A DNA stretch of 64,000 bases from Arthrobacter sp. SLBN-112 (GCF_006715225.1 NZ_VFMU01000001.1:2790001-2854000), one strand, 5' to 3'. Positions 17,952 to 29,845 are shown, counted from the first letter of the stretch. Made by a program: numbers and translations. Notes: generated from the sequence alone by a model not told the origin.

Positions 17952-18944
17952 ATGACCGATCAACCCAGGCCCACGTCCGAACGCCATGTGCCGGTCCTTC
18001 GCGACCGGTGCATCAATTTGTTGGCACCGGGATTCGAAGCAGCAAGACTGCGCGGTGAGACCCCCATTGCCGTTGATGCAACCCTGGGCATGGGCGGCCA
18101 CTCCGAGGCAATGCTCCAGCGCTTCCCCGACCTCCACCTCATCGGCATTGACCGTGATGAGGAAGCACTGGCCCTGGCGGGGGAGCGGCTCGCTCCGTTC
18201 GCCGCCCGGACTGATCTGGTCCACGCCGTGTACGACGAAATCCAGGACGTCCTGGAAGACCTCGGCGTACCTGAAGTCCACGGAATCCTGATGGACCTGG
18301 GCGTCTCCTCCCTGCAGCTGGATGAGCGTGGGCGCGGTTTCGCCTACTCGTTCGATGCGCCGCTGGACATGCGCATGGATACCAGCCGGGGCCAGACCGC
18401 AGCTGACGTGGTCAACACCTACAGCGAAGAGGACCTGGTCCGGATCATCCGCAAATGGGGCGAGGAAAAGTTCGCCGGACGAATTGCCAACCGGATCGTC
18501 GCGGCACGTGCCGTCAAGCCCTTCACCACCACCGGCGAACTGGTGGAGCAGATCCGCTCCGTGGTTCCCGCCTCCGCGGCGAAGTCCGGTGGACATCCTG
18601 CCAAACGGACCTTCCAGGCCCTGAGGATCGAGGTCAACGAGGAACTCGACGTCCTGGAACGTGCCGTGCCCGCTGCCGTGGCTTCCCTGGCCCTCGGCGG
18701 CCGCATTGTGGTCATGTCCTACCACTCGCTGGAAGACAAGATCGTCAAAGGCGTTTTCCAGGCCCGCTCCAAGTCTTCTGCTCCGCTTGGCTTCCCCGTT
18801 GAGCTGGAAGAACACAAACCCGAACTCAAGACCCTGACCAAAGGCACCGAGGTGCCCACCGCCGTCGAAATCGCCGAAAATCCGCGCGCTGCCTCCGCCA
18901 GGCTTCGCGCGGCAGAACGTATCAGAGCCAGGAGAGCTGCATGA
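17952..18944 (+). CDS. rsmH: 16S rRNA (cytosine(1402)-N(4))-methyltransferase
   Basis: 330 aa from the ATG at 17952 (AAAGGA upstream). It methylates C1402 of 16S rRNA using [12 protein letters not shown] at the N-terminus, [14 protein letters not shown] (SAM site), [16 protein letters not shown] and [10 protein letters not shown] are family signatures. The open frame extends back to 17817, but that part is weakly conserved in character and lacks a ribosome site. Its stop overlaps the ftsL start by 4 nt. Confidence 0.96.
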   Translation: MTDQPRPTSERHVPVLRDRCINLLAPGFEAARLRGETPIAVDATLGMGGHSEAMLQRFPDLHLIGIDRDEEALALAGERLAPFAARTDLVHAVYDEIQDVLEDLGVPEVHGILMDLGVSSLQLDERGRGFAYSFDAPLDMRMDTSRGQTAADVVNTYSEEDLVRIIRKWGEEKFAGRIANRIVAARAVKPFTTTGELVEQIRSVVPASAAKSGGHPAKRTFQALRIEVNEELDVLERAVPAAVASLALGGRIVVMSYHSLEDKIVKGVFQARSKSSAPLGFPVELEEHKPELKTLTKGTEVPTAVEIAENPRAASARLRAAERIRARRAA

Positions 18945-19669
18945 GCACCGCCGCCGTCAAGAACTTTCCCGTTGTCTCCGGCAGTTCGGCGGCTGACACC
19001 AGGCGCGCGGGCGAACAGGCCGGGGGCCGGAAGGGCCGAACCCCGCTTTCCGTGGTCCGCACGGCGCCGCGAAAGCGCCGGGCGCCGTTCGTCGTACTGT
19101 GCTTCGCCATGCTCGCCGTAGCGTTGATGGCGGTGCTGGTCCTGAATATCTCCGTGTCAACGGCGCAGTACCAGTTGGTGGAGCTGCGTGCCAAACAGAG
19201 CACACTGACCAAGGCGAACCAGGACCTTACCCAGCAGGTGCAGAACTTCGAGGCCCCGCAGAACCTGGCGGCCAAGGCCACTGAACTGGGAATGGTGGCG
19301 TCCACCGTCAAGGGCCAGATTGACCTGTCCACGTTGTCAGTGACCGGGAAAGCGACCCCGGCGGTCAAGGGCGCAGCGTCAGGAGCGGTCATTCCGTCGC
19401 CGGCAGTGGCAGGCCAGCTTATTGTGCCGCCCGCGTCCCAGAGCGCAGATTCAAAGGATGCAAAGTCCAAGGACGCAAAGTCCAAGGATGCCGCCGCGGA
19501 CAAGGCAGCAACGCCGGATGCCGGCAAGGCTCCTGCCGCAGCTCCCTCCGCCGATGCTGCCCAGGCGGCTGCCGCCCAGGCCGCCGCGGCGGCGGCAGCA
19601 GCGGCTCCGGCCCCCGAGCTTCACGGCGGCTCCGTCCCGGCGCCCCAGCAGAAGGTCCCCGGACAGTAG
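18941..19669 (+). CDS. ftsL: FtsL-like septum protein with a long Ala/Lys-rich tail
   Basis: 242 aa. It has a basic cytoplasmic N-terminus, one membrane helix ([19 protein letters not shown]) and a short coiled coil ([20 protein letters not shown]) with the [11 protein letters not shown] motif of FtsL/FtsB-type proteins, which recruit and activate FtsI/FtsW. The last ~110 residues are low-complexity; a 15-bp DNA unit repeated near 19455-19490 gives tandem SKDAK. Position between rsmH and ftsI identifies it better than sequence does. Confidence 0.85.
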   Translation: MSTAAVKNFPVVSGSSAADTRRAGEQAGGRKGRTPLSVVRTAPRKRRAPFVVLCFAMLAVALMAVLVLNISVSTAQYQLVELRAKQSTLTKANQDLTQQVQNFEAPQNLAAKATELGMVASTVKGQIDLSTLSVTGKATPAVKGAASGAVIPSPAVAGQLIVPPASQSADSKDAKSKDAKSKDAAADKAATPDAGKAPAAAPSADAAQAAAAQAAAAAAAAAPAPELHGGSVPAPQQKVPGQ

Positions 19670-19717
19670 GCCAGAAGGCAGGACAGGCAGCAGCGTCGAG
19701 CAGCAAGGAATATCACG

Positions 19718-21523
19718 GTGGCGGAGACGACCGGCAAGGCAGGAAAAAGCAAGGCACCGAACGCCACCAAGCGCTTGCGCCTGGGACTGGGCGTCATGCT
19801 CACGCTCCTGCTGGTGGTGGGCGGGAAGCTCTTCCTGGTCCAGGGGCTCGACGTCGGCGGCATGGCCGAGGCGGCACTGAACAGCCGGATGACCTCGGCG
19901 ATCCTTCCGGCAGAGCGGGGCAGCATTCTGGACTCCCGCGGCACGGTCCTGGCCAACAGTGTGATCCGCTACAACATCGTGGTTGACCAGCGGGTCAACA
20001 CGAAAACAGAGGCCTACAAGCGGCTCGAGCCCCAAGCGGACGGCCACGACAAGCTGGTGGATGTCAGCCGCGACCAGGCGATTTCCGAACTTGCCGCCGC
20101 GCTGGGCATGGACACCAATGCCGTCCGTGACGCGGTGACAGGGGAACAGCCGTATTACATTGTGGCCAAGGACGTAAAGCCCGATGTCGAGGACCGCATC
20201 TCCAAGCTCCAGGTTCCCGGCATCGTCGCGGAGGGCGTCAGCAAACGCGTCTACCCGAACGGTGCCGTGGCCGGCGGAGTTGTCGGCTTCCTCCAGGACG
20301 GCACCACCGGCCTGGCCGGCATCGAGCAGACGCAGGACGACCAGCTCAAGGGCAAGGACGGCAAGCGCCTGTTCGAGATCGGCGCCGACGGGCTCCGCAT
20401 CCCGGTGGGCCTGGACGAGTTGACCCCGCCGCAGAACGGCAAGGACGTCAAGCTCACGCTGAACTCGGATCTTCAGTATTTTGCCCAGCAGGCCGTCCAG
20501 AGCCAGGCGGACAAACTCAGCGCCGAATGGGGCGTCATCATCGTGATGGACGCCAAGACCGGGAATCTGCTTGCCCTGGCCGACACCAACTCCCCGGACC
20601 CCAACAACCCGGGCCTCGTGGCAGCCAAGGACCGTGGCGTCCGGTCTGTAACCGCAGCTTACGAGCCCGGTTCGGTGGAGAAGATGATGACGGCGGCGGC
20701 CGTGATCGATGAAGGACTTGCCAGCCCGCTGGACAAGTTCACCATTCCGCCCACCTACACTGTGGACGGCCAGACCTTCAGCGACGCGTTTGCCCACGGC
20801 ACGGAGGAACGGACGCTGGCGGGCATCATCGGCTACTCCATGAACACCGGAACGGTCATGGCAGGGCAGCGGCTCAGCAAGGAGCAGCGGTACGACTGGC
20901 TGAAGAAGTTCGGCATCGGCGAGGCTCCGGACATCGGACTCCCGGCCACGGCAGCGGGCATCCTCACGCCCCCGGACCAGTGGGACGGACGCCAGCAGTA
21001 CACCGTCCTGTTCGGGCAGGGCGTTTCCCAGTCCACGCTCCAGACGGTCCGTGCCTACCAGAGCATCGCCAACAACGGTGTCATGCTGCAGCCGCGGCTG
21101 ATCGATTCTTACGTTTCCCCTGACGGTACCGAGGAAAAGGTCCCGGCCCAGCCGTCGCGGCAAATTGTCTCCGAAAGCACGGCCCAGCAGGTCCAGGACA
21201 TCCTGGAAAGTGCCGTCACCGAAGGCGAAATCAAGGACGCAGGGATCGACGGGTACCGCGTGGGAGCCAAGACCGGTACATCCGAATCACCCTGCGACGA
21301 CGGCAAGTCCGGCTACTGCGGGTACACGGCCTCCATCGTGGGAATGGCGCCGATGGATGATCCGCGGTTTATTGTGGAGGTGGTCCTCCAGCGGCCGAAG
21401 GGCAGCATCTACGGCATCACCAACGGGCCGGTGTTCCGGTCCGTCATGAGCCAGGCGCTGCGGACCTACAACGTCCAGCCTTCGACCGGCCAGCCGGCCA
21501 GAATGCCGCAGTACGCCAAGTAG
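19718..21523 (+). CDS. ftsI: Septal penicillin-binding protein (peptidoglycan transpeptidase FtsI/PbpB)
   Basis: 601 aa. A class B PBP that cross-links septal peptidoglycan. A single N-terminal membrane helix (LGVMLTLLLVVGGKLFLVQGL, about residues 25-45) is followed by the pedestal domain (PAERGSILDSRGTVLANS) and the transpeptidase domain: YEPGSVEKMM holds the SxxK serine, YSMNTGT the SxN motif and GAKTGTSES the KTG triad. No PASTA repeats follow. The GTG start lies 48 nt after ftsL. Confidence 0.96.
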   Translation: MAETTGKAGKSKAPNATKRLRLGLGVMLTLLLVVGGKLFLVQGLDVGGMAEAALNSRMTSAILPAERGSILDSRGTVLANSVIRYNIVVDQRVNTKTEAYKRLEPQADGHDKLVDVSRDQAISELAAALGMDTNAVRDAVTGEQPYYIVAKDVKPDVEDRISKLQVPGIVAEGVSKRVYPNGAVAGGVVGFLQDGTTGLAGIEQTQDDQLKGKDGKRLFEIGADGLRIPVGLDELTPPQNGKDVKLTLNSDLQYFAQQAVQSQADKLSAEWGVIIVMDAKTGNLLALADTNSPDPNNPGLVAAKDRGVRSVTAAYEPGSVEKMMTAAAVIDEGLASPLDKFTIPPTYTVDGQTFSDAFAHGTEERTLAGIIGYSMNTGTVMAGQRLSKEQRYDWLKKFGIGEAPDIGLPATAAGILTPPDQWDGRQQYTVLFGQGVSQSTLQTVRAYQSIANNGVMLQPRLIDSYVSPDGTEEKVPAQPSRQIVSESTAQQVQDILESAVTEGEIKDAGIDGYRVGAKTGTSESPCDDGKSGYCGYTASIVGMAPMDDPRFIVEVVLQRPKGSIYGITNGPVFRSVMSQALRTYNVQPSTGQPARMPQYAK

Positions 21524-21619
21524 CCGCTGCGCCCCGCCGGAAGTACCAGCAGCATCCAGCGCCTCACAGTGCCCGGCGCGAACCACGCCGGACACGCACT
21601 AGCACCATCGGAGATCCCT

Positions 21620-23251
21620 TTGTCAGAGTTCACCACGCCCGGCAGCGATACTGTCCGGGACGAAAATCCGGGCCGCTTCCGGCCCGCAGCCGTGGCGGCG
21701 GTCCCGCTGGCCGCCGTCGGGCAGGCCGTGGGCGTACCCGTACCCGCTCCAGCCTCCGACGTGGAAATCACTGGCATCTCCATCAACTCACGCACGGTCG
21801 AGCCCGGCGACCTGTACGTGGCCCTGCCCGGGGCCAGCAGGCACGGCGCCGACTTCGCCACCGACGCCATCGGGGCTGGGGCTGCAGCAGTCCTCACGGA
21901 CGACGCCGGTGCGCGCCTGCTCGCCCTGTCCGCGGACACGCCCGTGCCCGTGCTCGTCGTCGGCAATCCGCGCAACGAGGTGGGACCCCTCTCCGCCATG
22001 ATTTACCGGAGCCAGTTTGCCGACGGCCGTCCGCTGCAGCTTTTCGGCGTCACCGGGACCAACGGGAAAACCACCACCACCTACTTCATCTCCTCGCTGC
22101 TGCGTGCGCTGGGGCGGCAGTCCGGCCTGATCGGCACCATCGAGATCCTGGCCGGCGGGGAGCCCATCCCCAGCCTCCTCACCACGCCGGAATCGCCGGA
22201 GGTCCACGGGCTCCTCGCGCTCATGCACGAGCGCGGGCTGGATGCCGCGGCCATGGAGGTGTCCTCCCATGCGATCTCGTACCAGCGGGTGGACGGCCTG
22301 GTCTTCGACGTCGCAGGGTTCACCAACCTCACCCAGGACCACCTGGACCTGCACCACACGATGGACGGGTACTTCGCCACCAAAGCAGAGCTCTTCACAC
22401 CGGGCCGCGCCCGCACGGCCGTGGTGACGGTCGACGACGAGTGGGGCCAGCGCTTGGCCGGCAACAGCGAGGTGCCCATCACCACGCTCAGTACCAGCGG
22501 CCGGACCGCGGCGGACTGGACAGTCAGCGCTGCCTCGCCACGCGGGCTCGGCACCGACTTCACCCTTACGGGGCCCGCCGGTGCCGTCCTGAACGTCCAC
22601 ACGGGGCTGCCCGGCAGCTTCAACGTTGCCAACGCAGCCCTGGCCACGCTCATGGTCCTCACATCCGGGGTTGGCGCCGCCGACCTGCAGGCCGCCCTGG
22701 ACCGCGCCGATCCGTTCAGCATGGCCGTGCCGGGGCGGATGCAGCTGGTCGCCGAGCAGCCCGCCGCCGTCGTGGACTTCGCCCACAATACCGACGCCTT
22801 GGCACGGGCCCTGGAAGCAGTCCGTTCACCGGAACCGGATTCGCGCCTGATCGTTGTCTTCGGCGCCACGGGACAGCGCGACCAGGGCAAGCGCCCGGCC
22901 ATGGGAGCCATCGCCGCCCGTCTTGCCGACACTGTGATCATCACCGACGACGACCCGCACGACGAGGACGCAGCAGCCATCCGGGCCGAAGTGCTGGCCG
23001 GCGCGCGGGAAGCCGTGGAAAAAGAGTCCCTGCACGCCGACCTGCTGGAGGTCTTCCCGCGGGACGAGGCCATCCGGCACGCGGCGGGCCTGGCGCGGCC
23101 GCAGGACACCATCCTGGTGGCCGGCCGCGGCCACGAGGTCTGGCAGGAAGTGAAAGGCGTGAATCTCGCCCTGGACGACAGGGTGGAGCTGCGCAACGCC
23201 TTGACAGCCAGGGGATTCAACGTTCTCCATGACGACCGGATAGAGTCCTAG
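21620..23251 (+). CDS. murE: UDP-MurNAc-tripeptide synthetase MurE (probably L-lysine adding)
   Basis: 543 aa from the TTG at 21620, which follows GGAG at good spacing; the frame stays open back to a GTG at 21569 that lacks this support. It adds the third stem-peptide residue to UDP-MurNAc-L-Ala-D-Glu. The ATP site is [13 protein letters not shown]. The amino-acid-specifying motif reads DDPHDED, not the DNPR of meso-diaminopimelate enzymes, which fits the L-lysine-type wall of Arthrobacter relatives. [11 protein letters not shown] is near the C-terminus. Confidence 0.94.
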   Translation: MSEFTTPGSDTVRDENPGRFRPAAVAAVPLAAVGQAVGVPVPAPASDVEITGISINSRTVEPGDLYVALPGASRHGADFATDAIGAGAAAVLTDDAGARLLALSADTPVPVLVVGNPRNEVGPLSAMIYRSQFADGRPLQLFGVTGTNGKTTTTYFISSLLRALGRQSGLIGTIEILAGGEPIPSLLTTPESPEVHGLLALMHERGLDAAAMEVSSHAISYQRVDGLVFDVAGFTNLTQDHLDLHHTMDGYFATKAELFTPGRARTAVVTVDDEWGQRLAGNSEVPITTLSTSGRTAADWTVSAASPRGLGTDFTLTGPAGAVLNVHTGLPGSFNVANAALATLMVLTSGVGAADLQAALDRADPFSMAVPGRMQLVAEQPAAVVDFAHNTDALARALEAVRSPEPDSRLIVVFGATGQRDQGKRPAMGAIAARLADTVIITDDDPHDEDAAAIRAEVLAGAREAVEKESLHADLLEVFPRDEAIRHAAGLARPQDTILVAGRGHEVWQEVKGVNLALDDRVELRNALTARGFNVLHDDRIES

Positions 23252-23257
23252 ACCGAG

Positions 23258-24721
23258 ATGATTGCATTTACTGCGGCGGAAATCGCCGAAATCACCGGCG
23301 GGCGCCTGGACGCCGATCCCGGAATTACGCCCCTCTCGGTGGTGACGGATTCACGCGAAGCCACGCCCGGTTCGCTTTACGTCGCAAAGCCGGGCGAGCA
23401 CGCCGACGGCCACGACTTCATCGACGCCGCCTTTGCCTCCGGAGCTGTCCTGGCCCTTGTCGAGCGCCCGGTCGAAGCCCTGGAGGGCAGTGCCTACCCG
23501 TCCATCGTGGTTGCCGATGCCGTCCTGGCAATGGGTGCCCTGGCTGCCGAAGCGGTCCGCCGCATCCGTGCCGCCCGTGCAGCAGCGGGGGAGCAGCTGA
23601 CCGTCGTGGGCATCACGGGTTCAGCCGGCAAGACCACCACCAAGGACCTGCTGGCCGGGACCCTGGCCACGCAAGGCAACACCGTCGCGCCCCAGGGCTC
23701 CTACAACGGTGAGGTTGGCGTGCCGCTGACCGTCTTCCGGGCGGACGCCGACACCCGCTACCTGGTCATTGAGATGGGGGCCACAGGGATCGGCCACATC
23801 CGCTACCTCTCAGAGATGGTCAAGCCGGACATCGGGGTGGTCCTTGCAGTGGGCACTGCCCACGCCGGCGAGTTCGGAGGGGTGGAGAACATTGCACTGG
23901 CCAAGGGCGAGATGGTTGAAGGCCTTTCCGCCGCCGGCACCGCCATCATCAATCTCGACGACGAACGAGTCGCCGCCATGCGCAGCCGTACCTCGGCCAA
24001 CGTCCTCGGCTTTTCCGCCGACGGACGCCAGGACGCGCAGGTCCGGGCGCTGAATGCTGACACCAATGCCGGGGGCAGCCCCGAATTCGACCTCCAGCTG
24101 CCCAACGGCGATGCACCCCTCCACGTGAGCAGCCGGCTGATCGGAGCACACCACACGGGAAACCTGCTGGCAGCCGCGGCAGCCGCATGGGCTGCCGGAG
24201 TCGCGGGAGAGCACATTGCTGCCTCGCTGAGCAGCCAGGCAGCCGCCAGCCGCTGGCGCATGGAACGCACGGAGCGGCCGGACGGCGTCACCATCATCAA
24301 CGATGCCTACAACGCCAACCCCGAATCGATGCGTGCCGCGCTCCGGACGCTGGCAGATCTCGGCCGGGGCCGCCGCACCTGGGCCGTCCTGGGAGCCATG
24401 CTGGAACTGGGCGAGGACTCAATCCGCGAGCACACCGCCGTGGGCACCCAGGTGGTGCGCCTCAACATCTCCCGGCTGCTGGTGGTGGGCCGGGACGCGC
24501 GCGCTCTCTACGTCTCCGCGGTACAGGAAGGGTCCTGGGGCGACGAATGCCTCTTTGCCGAAACCGTGGATGAGGCCCATGAAATCCTCGATTCCGAGCT
24601 CCAGCCGGGCGACCTCGTGCTGTTCAAGTCCTCCAACAGCGTGGGACTGCGCCATTTGGGCGATCGGATAGCATTACCCCCAACCCCGACCCCTGCCGAC
24701 GAAAGGAGCACTCTGCTGTGA
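23258..24721 (+). CDS. murF: UDP-MurNAc-tripeptide--D-Ala-D-Ala ligase
   Basis: 487 aa. It attaches D-Ala-D-Ala to complete the UDP-MurNAc-pentapeptide. The ATP-binding motif [15 protein letters not shown] lies near residue 123, and [16 protein letters not shown] and [11 protein letters not shown] are Mur-ligase signatures. The ATG lies 6 nt after murE. The stop overlaps the GTG of mraY by 4 nt, consistent with one operon. Confidence 0.96.
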   Translation: MIAFTAAEIAEITGGRLDADPGITPLSVVTDSREATPGSLYVAKPGEHADGHDFIDAAFASGAVLALVERPVEALEGSAYPSIVVADAVLAMGALAAEAVRRIRAARAAAGEQLTVVGITGSAGKTTTKDLLAGTLATQGNTVAPQGSYNGEVGVPLTVFRADADTRYLVIEMGATGIGHIRYLSEMVKPDIGVVLAVGTAHAGEFGGVENIALAKGEMVEGLSAAGTAIINLDDERVAAMRSRTSANVLGFSADGRQDAQVRALNADTNAGGSPEFDLQLPNGDAPLHVSSRLIGAHHTGNLLAAAAAAWAAGVAGEHIAASLSSQAAASRWRMERTERPDGVTIINDAYNANPESMRAALRTLADLGRGRRTWAVLGAMLELGEDSIREHTAVGTQVVRLNISRLLVVGRDARALYVSAVQEGSWGDECLFAETVDEAHEILDSELQPGDLVLFKSSNSVGLRHLGDRIALPPTPTPADERSTLL

Positions 24722-25827
24722 TTGCTCTGCTGATCGGCGCAGGCCTGGCCCTGCTGTTCGCCCTGGTGGGCACGCCCCTTTTCATCCGCCTCCTGGTGCA
24801 CCGCGGCTATGGCCAGTTCATCCGTGACGACGGCCCCACGTCGCACCACACCAAGCGTGGAACACCCACCATGGGCGGAACTGTGGTCGTGGCCGCCGTC
24901 CTGCTGAGCTACGGACTCACGCACCTCATCATGCTGATGATGAACCCTGATTCCCCCGGGCCTTCCGCCTCAGCACTTATCCTGCTGTTCCTCATGGTGG
25001 GCATGGGCCTGGTGGGCTTCCTGGACGACTTCATCAAAATCTCGCGGCAGCGAAGCCTTGGCCTCGACGCCAAGGCGAAGCTCATCCTCCAGGCGGCCGT
25101 GGGCATCATCTTCGCCGTCCTGGCGTTGAACTTCCCCAACAATGCAGGCCTGACACCCGCGTCAACCAAGATCTCCCTGGTCCGCGACCTGCCATGGCTT
25201 GACCTCGCCTTTGGCGGCACAGTCCTCGGCGCAATCCTGTTCGTCATTTGGTCCAACCTGATCGTCACCGCCGCCACCAACGGCGTGAACCTTACGGACG
25301 GCCTCGACGGCCTGGCCGCGGGTGCATCCATCATGGTGTTCGGCGCGTATACGCTCATGGGCATATGGCAGAACAACCAAGCCTGCGGCTCGCCCAGGGA
25401 AACCGGCAGCGGCTGTTATCTGGTCCGGGATCCCCTGGACCTCGCGCTGCTGGCAGCCATCCTGAGCGCTGCCCTGGTGGGCTTCCTATGGTGGAACACC
25501 TCGCCGGCCAAGATCTTCATGGGCGACACCGGGTCACTGGCCATTGGCGGCGCGGTGGCTGGATTCGCCATCCTCTCCCGGACCGAGCTTCTGCTGGGCA
25601 TTGTGGGCGGCCTCTTCGTGCTCATCACCTTGTCCGTCATCATCCAGGTGGGTTACTTCAAGGCCACCGGCGGAAAGCGCGTCTTCAAGATGGCGCCTCT
25701 GCAGCACCACTTCGAGCTGAAGGGGTGGGCCGAAGTGACCGTCGTTGTCCGGTTCTGGATCCTGGGCGGACTCTTCGTCGCCGCGGGCCTTGGCATCTTC
25801 TACGCTGAATGGGTTGTACTGCTGTGA
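24718..25827 (+). CDS. mraY: Phospho-MurNAc-pentapeptide-transferase
   Basis: 369 aa, with about ten membrane segments. It forms lipid I on undecaprenyl phosphate at the inner face of the membrane. [10 protein letters not shown] carries the paired catalytic aspartates, then [22 protein letters not shown] and [11 protein letters not shown]. The [11 protein letters not shown] histidine motif is present. The GTG start overlaps murF by 4 nt. Confidence 0.97.
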   Translation: MIALLIGAGLALLFALVGTPLFIRLLVHRGYGQFIRDDGPTSHHTKRGTPTMGGTVVVAAVLLSYGLTHLIMLMMNPDSPGPSASALILLFLMVGMGLVGFLDDFIKISRQRSLGLDAKAKLILQAAVGIIFAVLALNFPNNAGLTPASTKISLVRDLPWLDLAFGGTVLGAILFVIWSNLIVTAATNGVNLTDGLDGLAAGASIMVFGAYTLMGIWQNNQACGSPRETGSGCYLVRDPLDLALLAAILSAALVGFLWWNTSPAKIFMGDTGSLAIGGAVAGFAILSRTELLLGIVGGLFVLITLSVIIQVGYFKATGGKRVFKMAPLQHHFELKGWAEVTVVVRFWILGGLFVAAGLGIFYAEWVVLL

Positions 25828-27386
25828 CCGTTTCCCCCCGCCTGGCAAACCTTGTCTCCTGGGACTCCGACTGGGCCGGCCTGCGCGTGGTCGTGACCGG
25901 CATCGGCGTATCCGGCTTCGCCGCCGCAGACACCCTCATTGAACTCGGTGCACGCGTGGTGGTGGTGGATGCCGCCACCAGCGAAACAGCCCGTGCACAT
26001 GCCGACACCCTGAAGATCGTGGGCGCCGCCGATGTGCTGCTGGGACCGGACGCCGTCACCCACATACCGCGCATCGACGGCGAACTTCCGGAACTCATCG
26101 TGACATCGCCCGGATGGCGCCCGGACCAGGCCCTCCTGGCTGGCGCGGCCCGGGCACACATTCCCGTCTGGGGCGACGTCGAACTGGCATGGCGGGTGCG
26201 GACCCGGGAGGGCCGGAAGACGGCCGACTGGCTGGCCATCACCGGCACCAACGGCAAGACCACAACGGTTGGGCTCACCGAATCGATGCTGCGCGCCGCC
26301 GGGCTCAAGGCGATCGCGGTCGGAAATGTCGGCACCCCCATCCTGGATGCCCTCCGCGACCCGGTGGAGTACGACGTCTTCGCTGTTGAACTCTCCAGCT
26401 TCCAGCTGCACTGGGCGGAATCCGTGTCGCCGGTGGCCAGCGTCTGCCTCAATGTGGCCGAAGACCACGTGGACTGGCATGGTTCCTACGACTCGTACCT
26501 TGCCGACAAGGCCAAGGTCTACGAGCGAACCCGGAAGGCCTGCATCTACAACGCGGAGCAGGTGGAAACCGAGCGCATGGTGGAGAACGCGGATGTGGTG
26601 GAAGGCTGCCGCGCAGTCGGCTTCACCACAGTCACCCCTGCTGTCAGCATGCTCGGAGTCGTGGAAGGGCTCCTGGTGGACCGGGCGTTCATCGAGGAGC
26701 GCAGGAACAGCGCTGCAGAACTGGCCTCGATGGCCGATCTTGGTCCGCTCGCCCCACGGCACATGGTGGCCAACGCCCTCGCAGCCGCCGGTCTGGTGCG
26801 CGCCTACGGTGTGGATGCCAAGGCGGTCCGCCAAGGCATTTTGGACTACGTCCCGGGCGACCACCGCATCCAGCCCGTGGCCCGCCTGCACGGCGTCCTC
26901 TGGGTCAACGACTCCAAGGCCACCAACCCGCATGCAGCCTCCGCTTCCCTGTCTGCATTCAGCAACGTGGTCTGGATTGCCGGCGGCCTCTCAAAGGGCG
27001 TCAGCTACGACGACCTCGTGAGGGACCACGCCGCGCGGCTCAAGGCCGTGGTACTGATCGGAACAGACACCTCCCCGCTCCGGGAGGCCCTCCGGCGACA
27101 CGCGCCCGATGTCCCGGTGATCGAGCAGGGGGCAGGCGACACTGAAGGAGTGCAGACTGCTTCGGCGCCCGGTGGCACTCCTGCCGGTTCACCCGGCAAC
27201 GGAGAACAGGTGATGTCCCAGGCCGTTGCGTCAGCAGCACAGCTTGCCGAATCCGGCGACACCGTGCTGATGGCTCCCGCAGCTGCTTCCATGGATCAGT
27301 TCTCTTCCTACGCTCACCGTGGCGGTACTTTCATCGACGCTGTCCGCGAGCTGGTGGAGGGGCAGGCCCAGACCGGCGAGGAGTAA
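25824..27386 (+). CDS. murD: UDP-MurNAc-L-alanine--D-glutamate ligase
   Basis: 520 aa from the GTG at 25824, giving a GTGA overlap with mraY; an ATG five codons earlier is possible. It adds D-glutamate to UDP-MurNAc-L-Ala. The Rossmann-like start [17 protein letters not shown], the ATP loop [12 protein letters not shown] and [13 protein letters not shown] are typical. A ~25-residue Gly/Ala/Pro insertion near residues 440-465 makes it longer than the usual ~450-480 aa. Confidence 0.95.
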   Translation: MTVSPRLANLVSWDSDWAGLRVVVTGIGVSGFAAADTLIELGARVVVVDAATSETARAHADTLKIVGAADVLLGPDAVTHIPRIDGELPELIVTSPGWRPDQALLAGAARAHIPVWGDVELAWRVRTREGRKTADWLAITGTNGKTTTVGLTESMLRAAGLKAIAVGNVGTPILDALRDPVEYDVFAVELSSFQLHWAESVSPVASVCLNVAEDHVDWHGSYDSYLADKAKVYERTRKACIYNAEQVETERMVENADVVEGCRAVGFTTVTPAVSMLGVVEGLLVDRAFIEERRNSAAELASMADLGPLAPRHMVANALAAAGLVRAYGVDAKAVRQGILDYVPGDHRIQPVARLHGVLWVNDSKATNPHAASASLSAFSNVVWIAGGLSKGVSYDDLVRDHAARLKAVVLIGTDTSPLREALRRHAPDVPVIEQGAGDTEGVQTASAPGGTPAGSPGNGEQVMSQAVASAAQLAESGDTVLMAPAAASMDQFSSYAHRGGTFIDAVRELVEGQAQTGEE

Positions 27387-27388
27387 CA

Positions 27389-28738
27389 ATGGTCAGCACG
27401 CCCACCCGGCCCAAGGGTGGCAAGCCCCAGGGGGTCAAAACCCAGGGTGGCAAGCCCCGCCCCGGCTCCACGGCCACCCGGCGGCCTGCTTCGGCGGGCC
27501 TGAAGCTGCGGACCATCTACCGCCGGTTCTGGTCCGCGCTGGAGGGAACAGGCACCTCCCGGAACGGCTCCACGTACTACCTCATCCTCGGTGCCACGCT
27601 GGCATTGACCGCCATCGGGATCATGATGGTCCTCTCCGCCTCCAGTGTTGAATCCATCGCTGCCGGAAAGTCCCCCTATGGCGACGCGCTGAAGCAGGGA
27701 GTCTTCGCCGCAATCGGCATCTTCACCATGTTCGTGCTCTCGCGGATCAACGTGGTGTGGCTGAAGCGGCTCGCATGGCCCGCCGTCGGTGCCGCCGTGC
27801 TGCTCCTGGGCCTGGTGCAGGTGGTTGGCGACGAAGTCAACGGCAACAAGAACTGGATCGACCTCGGCGGCATCACCTTCCAGCCTTCCGAAGCCGCCAA
27901 GCTGGCCCTCGCCCTGTGGCTGGCCACGGTGCTGGCCCGGAAGGGCAAACTGCTCAGCCGGTGGCAGCACGTGCTGGTCCCCGCAGTGCCCATGGCAGCC
28001 ATCGTCATAGTCCTGATCCTGGTGGGCAACGACCTCGGCACGGCGATGATCATTATGATGATCGTCGCAGCGGCGCTGTTCTTCGCGGGTGTTCCGCTCT
28101 ACCTCTTCGGCATCGCCGGCATCATCGCCGCTGCCGGCACCGCTGTCATGGCCGTCACCAGCTCCAACCGCATGTGCCGCATCACCTCGTGGTGGACCGG
28201 CCAGTCCTGCGCAGACGGCATCGACGCCAACTACCAGGCCACCAACGGCATGTACGGCCTTGCCTCCGGCGGCTGGCTGGGCGTGGGCCTGGGGCAGAGC
28301 CGGCAAAAGTACAGCTGGATCCCCGAAGCCCACAACGACTTCATCTTCGCCATCATTGGCGAGGAACTCGGCCTGGTGGGAACCGTCGTCGTGCTGATCC
28401 TGTTCGCCATCCTTGGCGCTGCCATCTACCGCGTGGTGGTGGCACAGGAGGACCTGTTCCACCGGGTCCTGGCCGGCACCATCATGGTCTGGCTCCTGGG
28501 CCAGGCCACCGTGAACATGTCCGTGGTCACCGGTTTGATGCCGGTCATCGGCGTGCCGCTGCCGTTCATTTCCTACGGCGGCTCGGCCCTGCTGATGTCA
28601 CTGTGCGCGGTGGGGGTGGTCCTCTCGCTGGCGCGGGAGCAGATGGCCCCGGCCATGCGGCCCAAACGGATGCTGAAGTTCAAGGCCCGGCCGGGGCGGG
28701 ACAAGAACAAACCAAAGAATTCCAGAAAGCGTGCCTGA
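27389..28738 (+). CDS. ftsW: Septal peptidoglycan glycosyltransferase FtsW
   Basis: 449 aa. A SEDS-family enzyme that polymerises lipid II at the septum with FtsI. A basic, Gly/Pro-rich cytoplasmic N-terminus of about 60 residues precedes roughly ten membrane segments. GVTFQPSEAAKLALALWLA-type sequence (here GGITFQPSEAAKLALALWL), AHNDFIFAIIGEELG and PFISYGGSALL are SEDS hallmarks. The C-terminal tail is strongly basic. It starts 2 nt after murD. Confidence 0.96.
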   Translation: MVSTPTRPKGGKPQGVKTQGGKPRPGSTATRRPASAGLKLRTIYRRFWSALEGTGTSRNGSTYYLILGATLALTAIGIMMVLSASSVESIAAGKSPYGDALKQGVFAAIGIFTMFVLSRINVVWLKRLAWPAVGAAVLLLGLVQVVGDEVNGNKNWIDLGGITFQPSEAAKLALALWLATVLARKGKLLSRWQHVLVPAVPMAAIVIVLILVGNDLGTAMIIMMIVAAALFFAGVPLYLFGIAGIIAAAGTAVMAVTSSNRMCRITSWWTGQSCADGIDANYQATNGMYGLASGGWLGVGLGQSRQKYSWIPEAHNDFIFAIIGEELGLVGTVVVLILFAILGAAIYRVVVAQEDLFHRVLAGTIMVWLLGQATVNMSVVTGLMPVIGVPLPFISYGGSALLMSLCAVGVVLSLAREQMAPAMRPKRMLKFKARPGRDKNKPKNSRKRA

Positions 28739-28744
28739 TTCCAG

Positions 28745-29845
28745 ATGACTCCGACACAACCCTCCATCGTCCTGGCCGGCGGCGGAACAGCGGGCCACAT
28801 CAGCCCATTGCTCGCCATCGCCGCTGCCCTAAGGAGCGAAGCCCCCGACGCATCCATCCTGGCGGTTGGAACGCCCTCGGGGATGGAAACCCGGCTGGTT
28901 CCCGCCGCCGGTGTCCAATTGGCCACGATCGACCGGGTGCCCCTGCCGCGCAAGCCGTCCTCGGACCTGCTGCGCCTGCCTGCCAGGCTGGCCGGGGCGG
29001 TCCGGCAGGCCGGCGCCATCCTGGACCAGGCCCGGGCCGATGTGCTGGTGGGAGTCGGCGGATACGTTTGCACACCCATGTACCTGGCGGCACGCAAGCG
29101 CCGCATCCCCATCGTCATCCATGAAGCCAACGCCCGTCCCGGGCTGGCCAACCGGGTGGGGGCTTTCCTCAACGGCCGGGTTGCCGTGGCCTTCGAAGGC
29201 ACCCCGCTGCGCAATGGCGTGCACGTGGGAATGCCCATGAGGAAGGAGATTTCCGGCCTGGACCGGAAGACCGCACGCACCGCCGCGCGGGAGGCCCTTG
29301 GGCTCGATCCCCACCAGCCAACCCTGATCGTCACCGGTGGTTCCTCCGGGGCGCAGAGCATCAACCGGACCATCGCCGCCGCTGCCAGCCGCCTTGGCGA
29401 TGCCGGTATCCAGACCCTCCACATCACCGGACGCGGCAAGACAGTCCTGGACGAGGCCGGTCAGCCCCTCGCGGCAAAGGGCTACCGGCAGGTGGAGTAC
29501 ATCGACGGCATGGAGCTTGCTTATGCCGCTGCGGACCTGCTTCTGGCGCGGTCGGGCGCGGCCACGGTGTGCGAGGTGGCCGCCGTCGGCGTCCCGGCGG
29601 TCCTGGTGCCGCTGCCCATCGGCAACGGTGAACAGGCACTGAATGCAGCGGGCCTGGTGGCCGCAGGCGGAGCGCTGCTGGTGGCTGACCGCGACTTCAC
29701 GGCGGAATGGGTTGACCGCGAATTGATTCCCCTGATCACCGACAACGCACGGCTTGCCGCCATGGAAGCCAAGTCCTACCGGCTCGGAATCCGAAATGCC
29801 GACCAGCGCATGGCTGGTCTTGTCCTGGAAGCGGTATCTGCATGA
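28745..29845 (+). CDS. murG: UDP-GlcNAc:lipid I N-acetylglucosaminyltransferase
   Basis: 366 aa, a GT-B glycosyltransferase. It converts lipid I to lipid II at the membrane. [15 protein letters not shown] forms the N-terminal glycine-rich loop, [15 protein letters not shown] follows, and [10 protein letters not shown] and [23 protein letters not shown] bind the nucleotide sugar (the second segment spans 29550-29615). The stop overlaps the murC ATG by 4 nt. Confidence 0.96.
   Translation: MTPTQPSIVLAGGGTAGHISPLLAIAAALRSEAPDASILAVGTPSGMETRLVPAAGVQLATIDRVPLPRKPSSDLLRLPARLAGAVRQAGAILDQARADVLVGVGGYVCTPMYLAARKRRIPIVIHEANARPGLANRVGAFLNGRVAVAFEGTPLRNGVHVGMPMRKEISGLDRKTARTAAREALGLDPHQPTLIVTGGSSGAQSINRTIAAAASRLGDAGIQTLHITGRGKTVLDEAGQPLAAKGYRQVEYIDGMELAYAAADLLLARSGAATVCEVAAVGVPAVLVPLPIGNGEQALNAAGLVAAGGALLVADRDFTAEWVDRELIPLITDNARLAAMEAKSYRLGIRNADQRMAGLVLEAVSA

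Noticed and set aside
19451..21163. 570-codon minus-strand open frame
   Set aside because: Antisense to ftsI, which has all PBP motifs.
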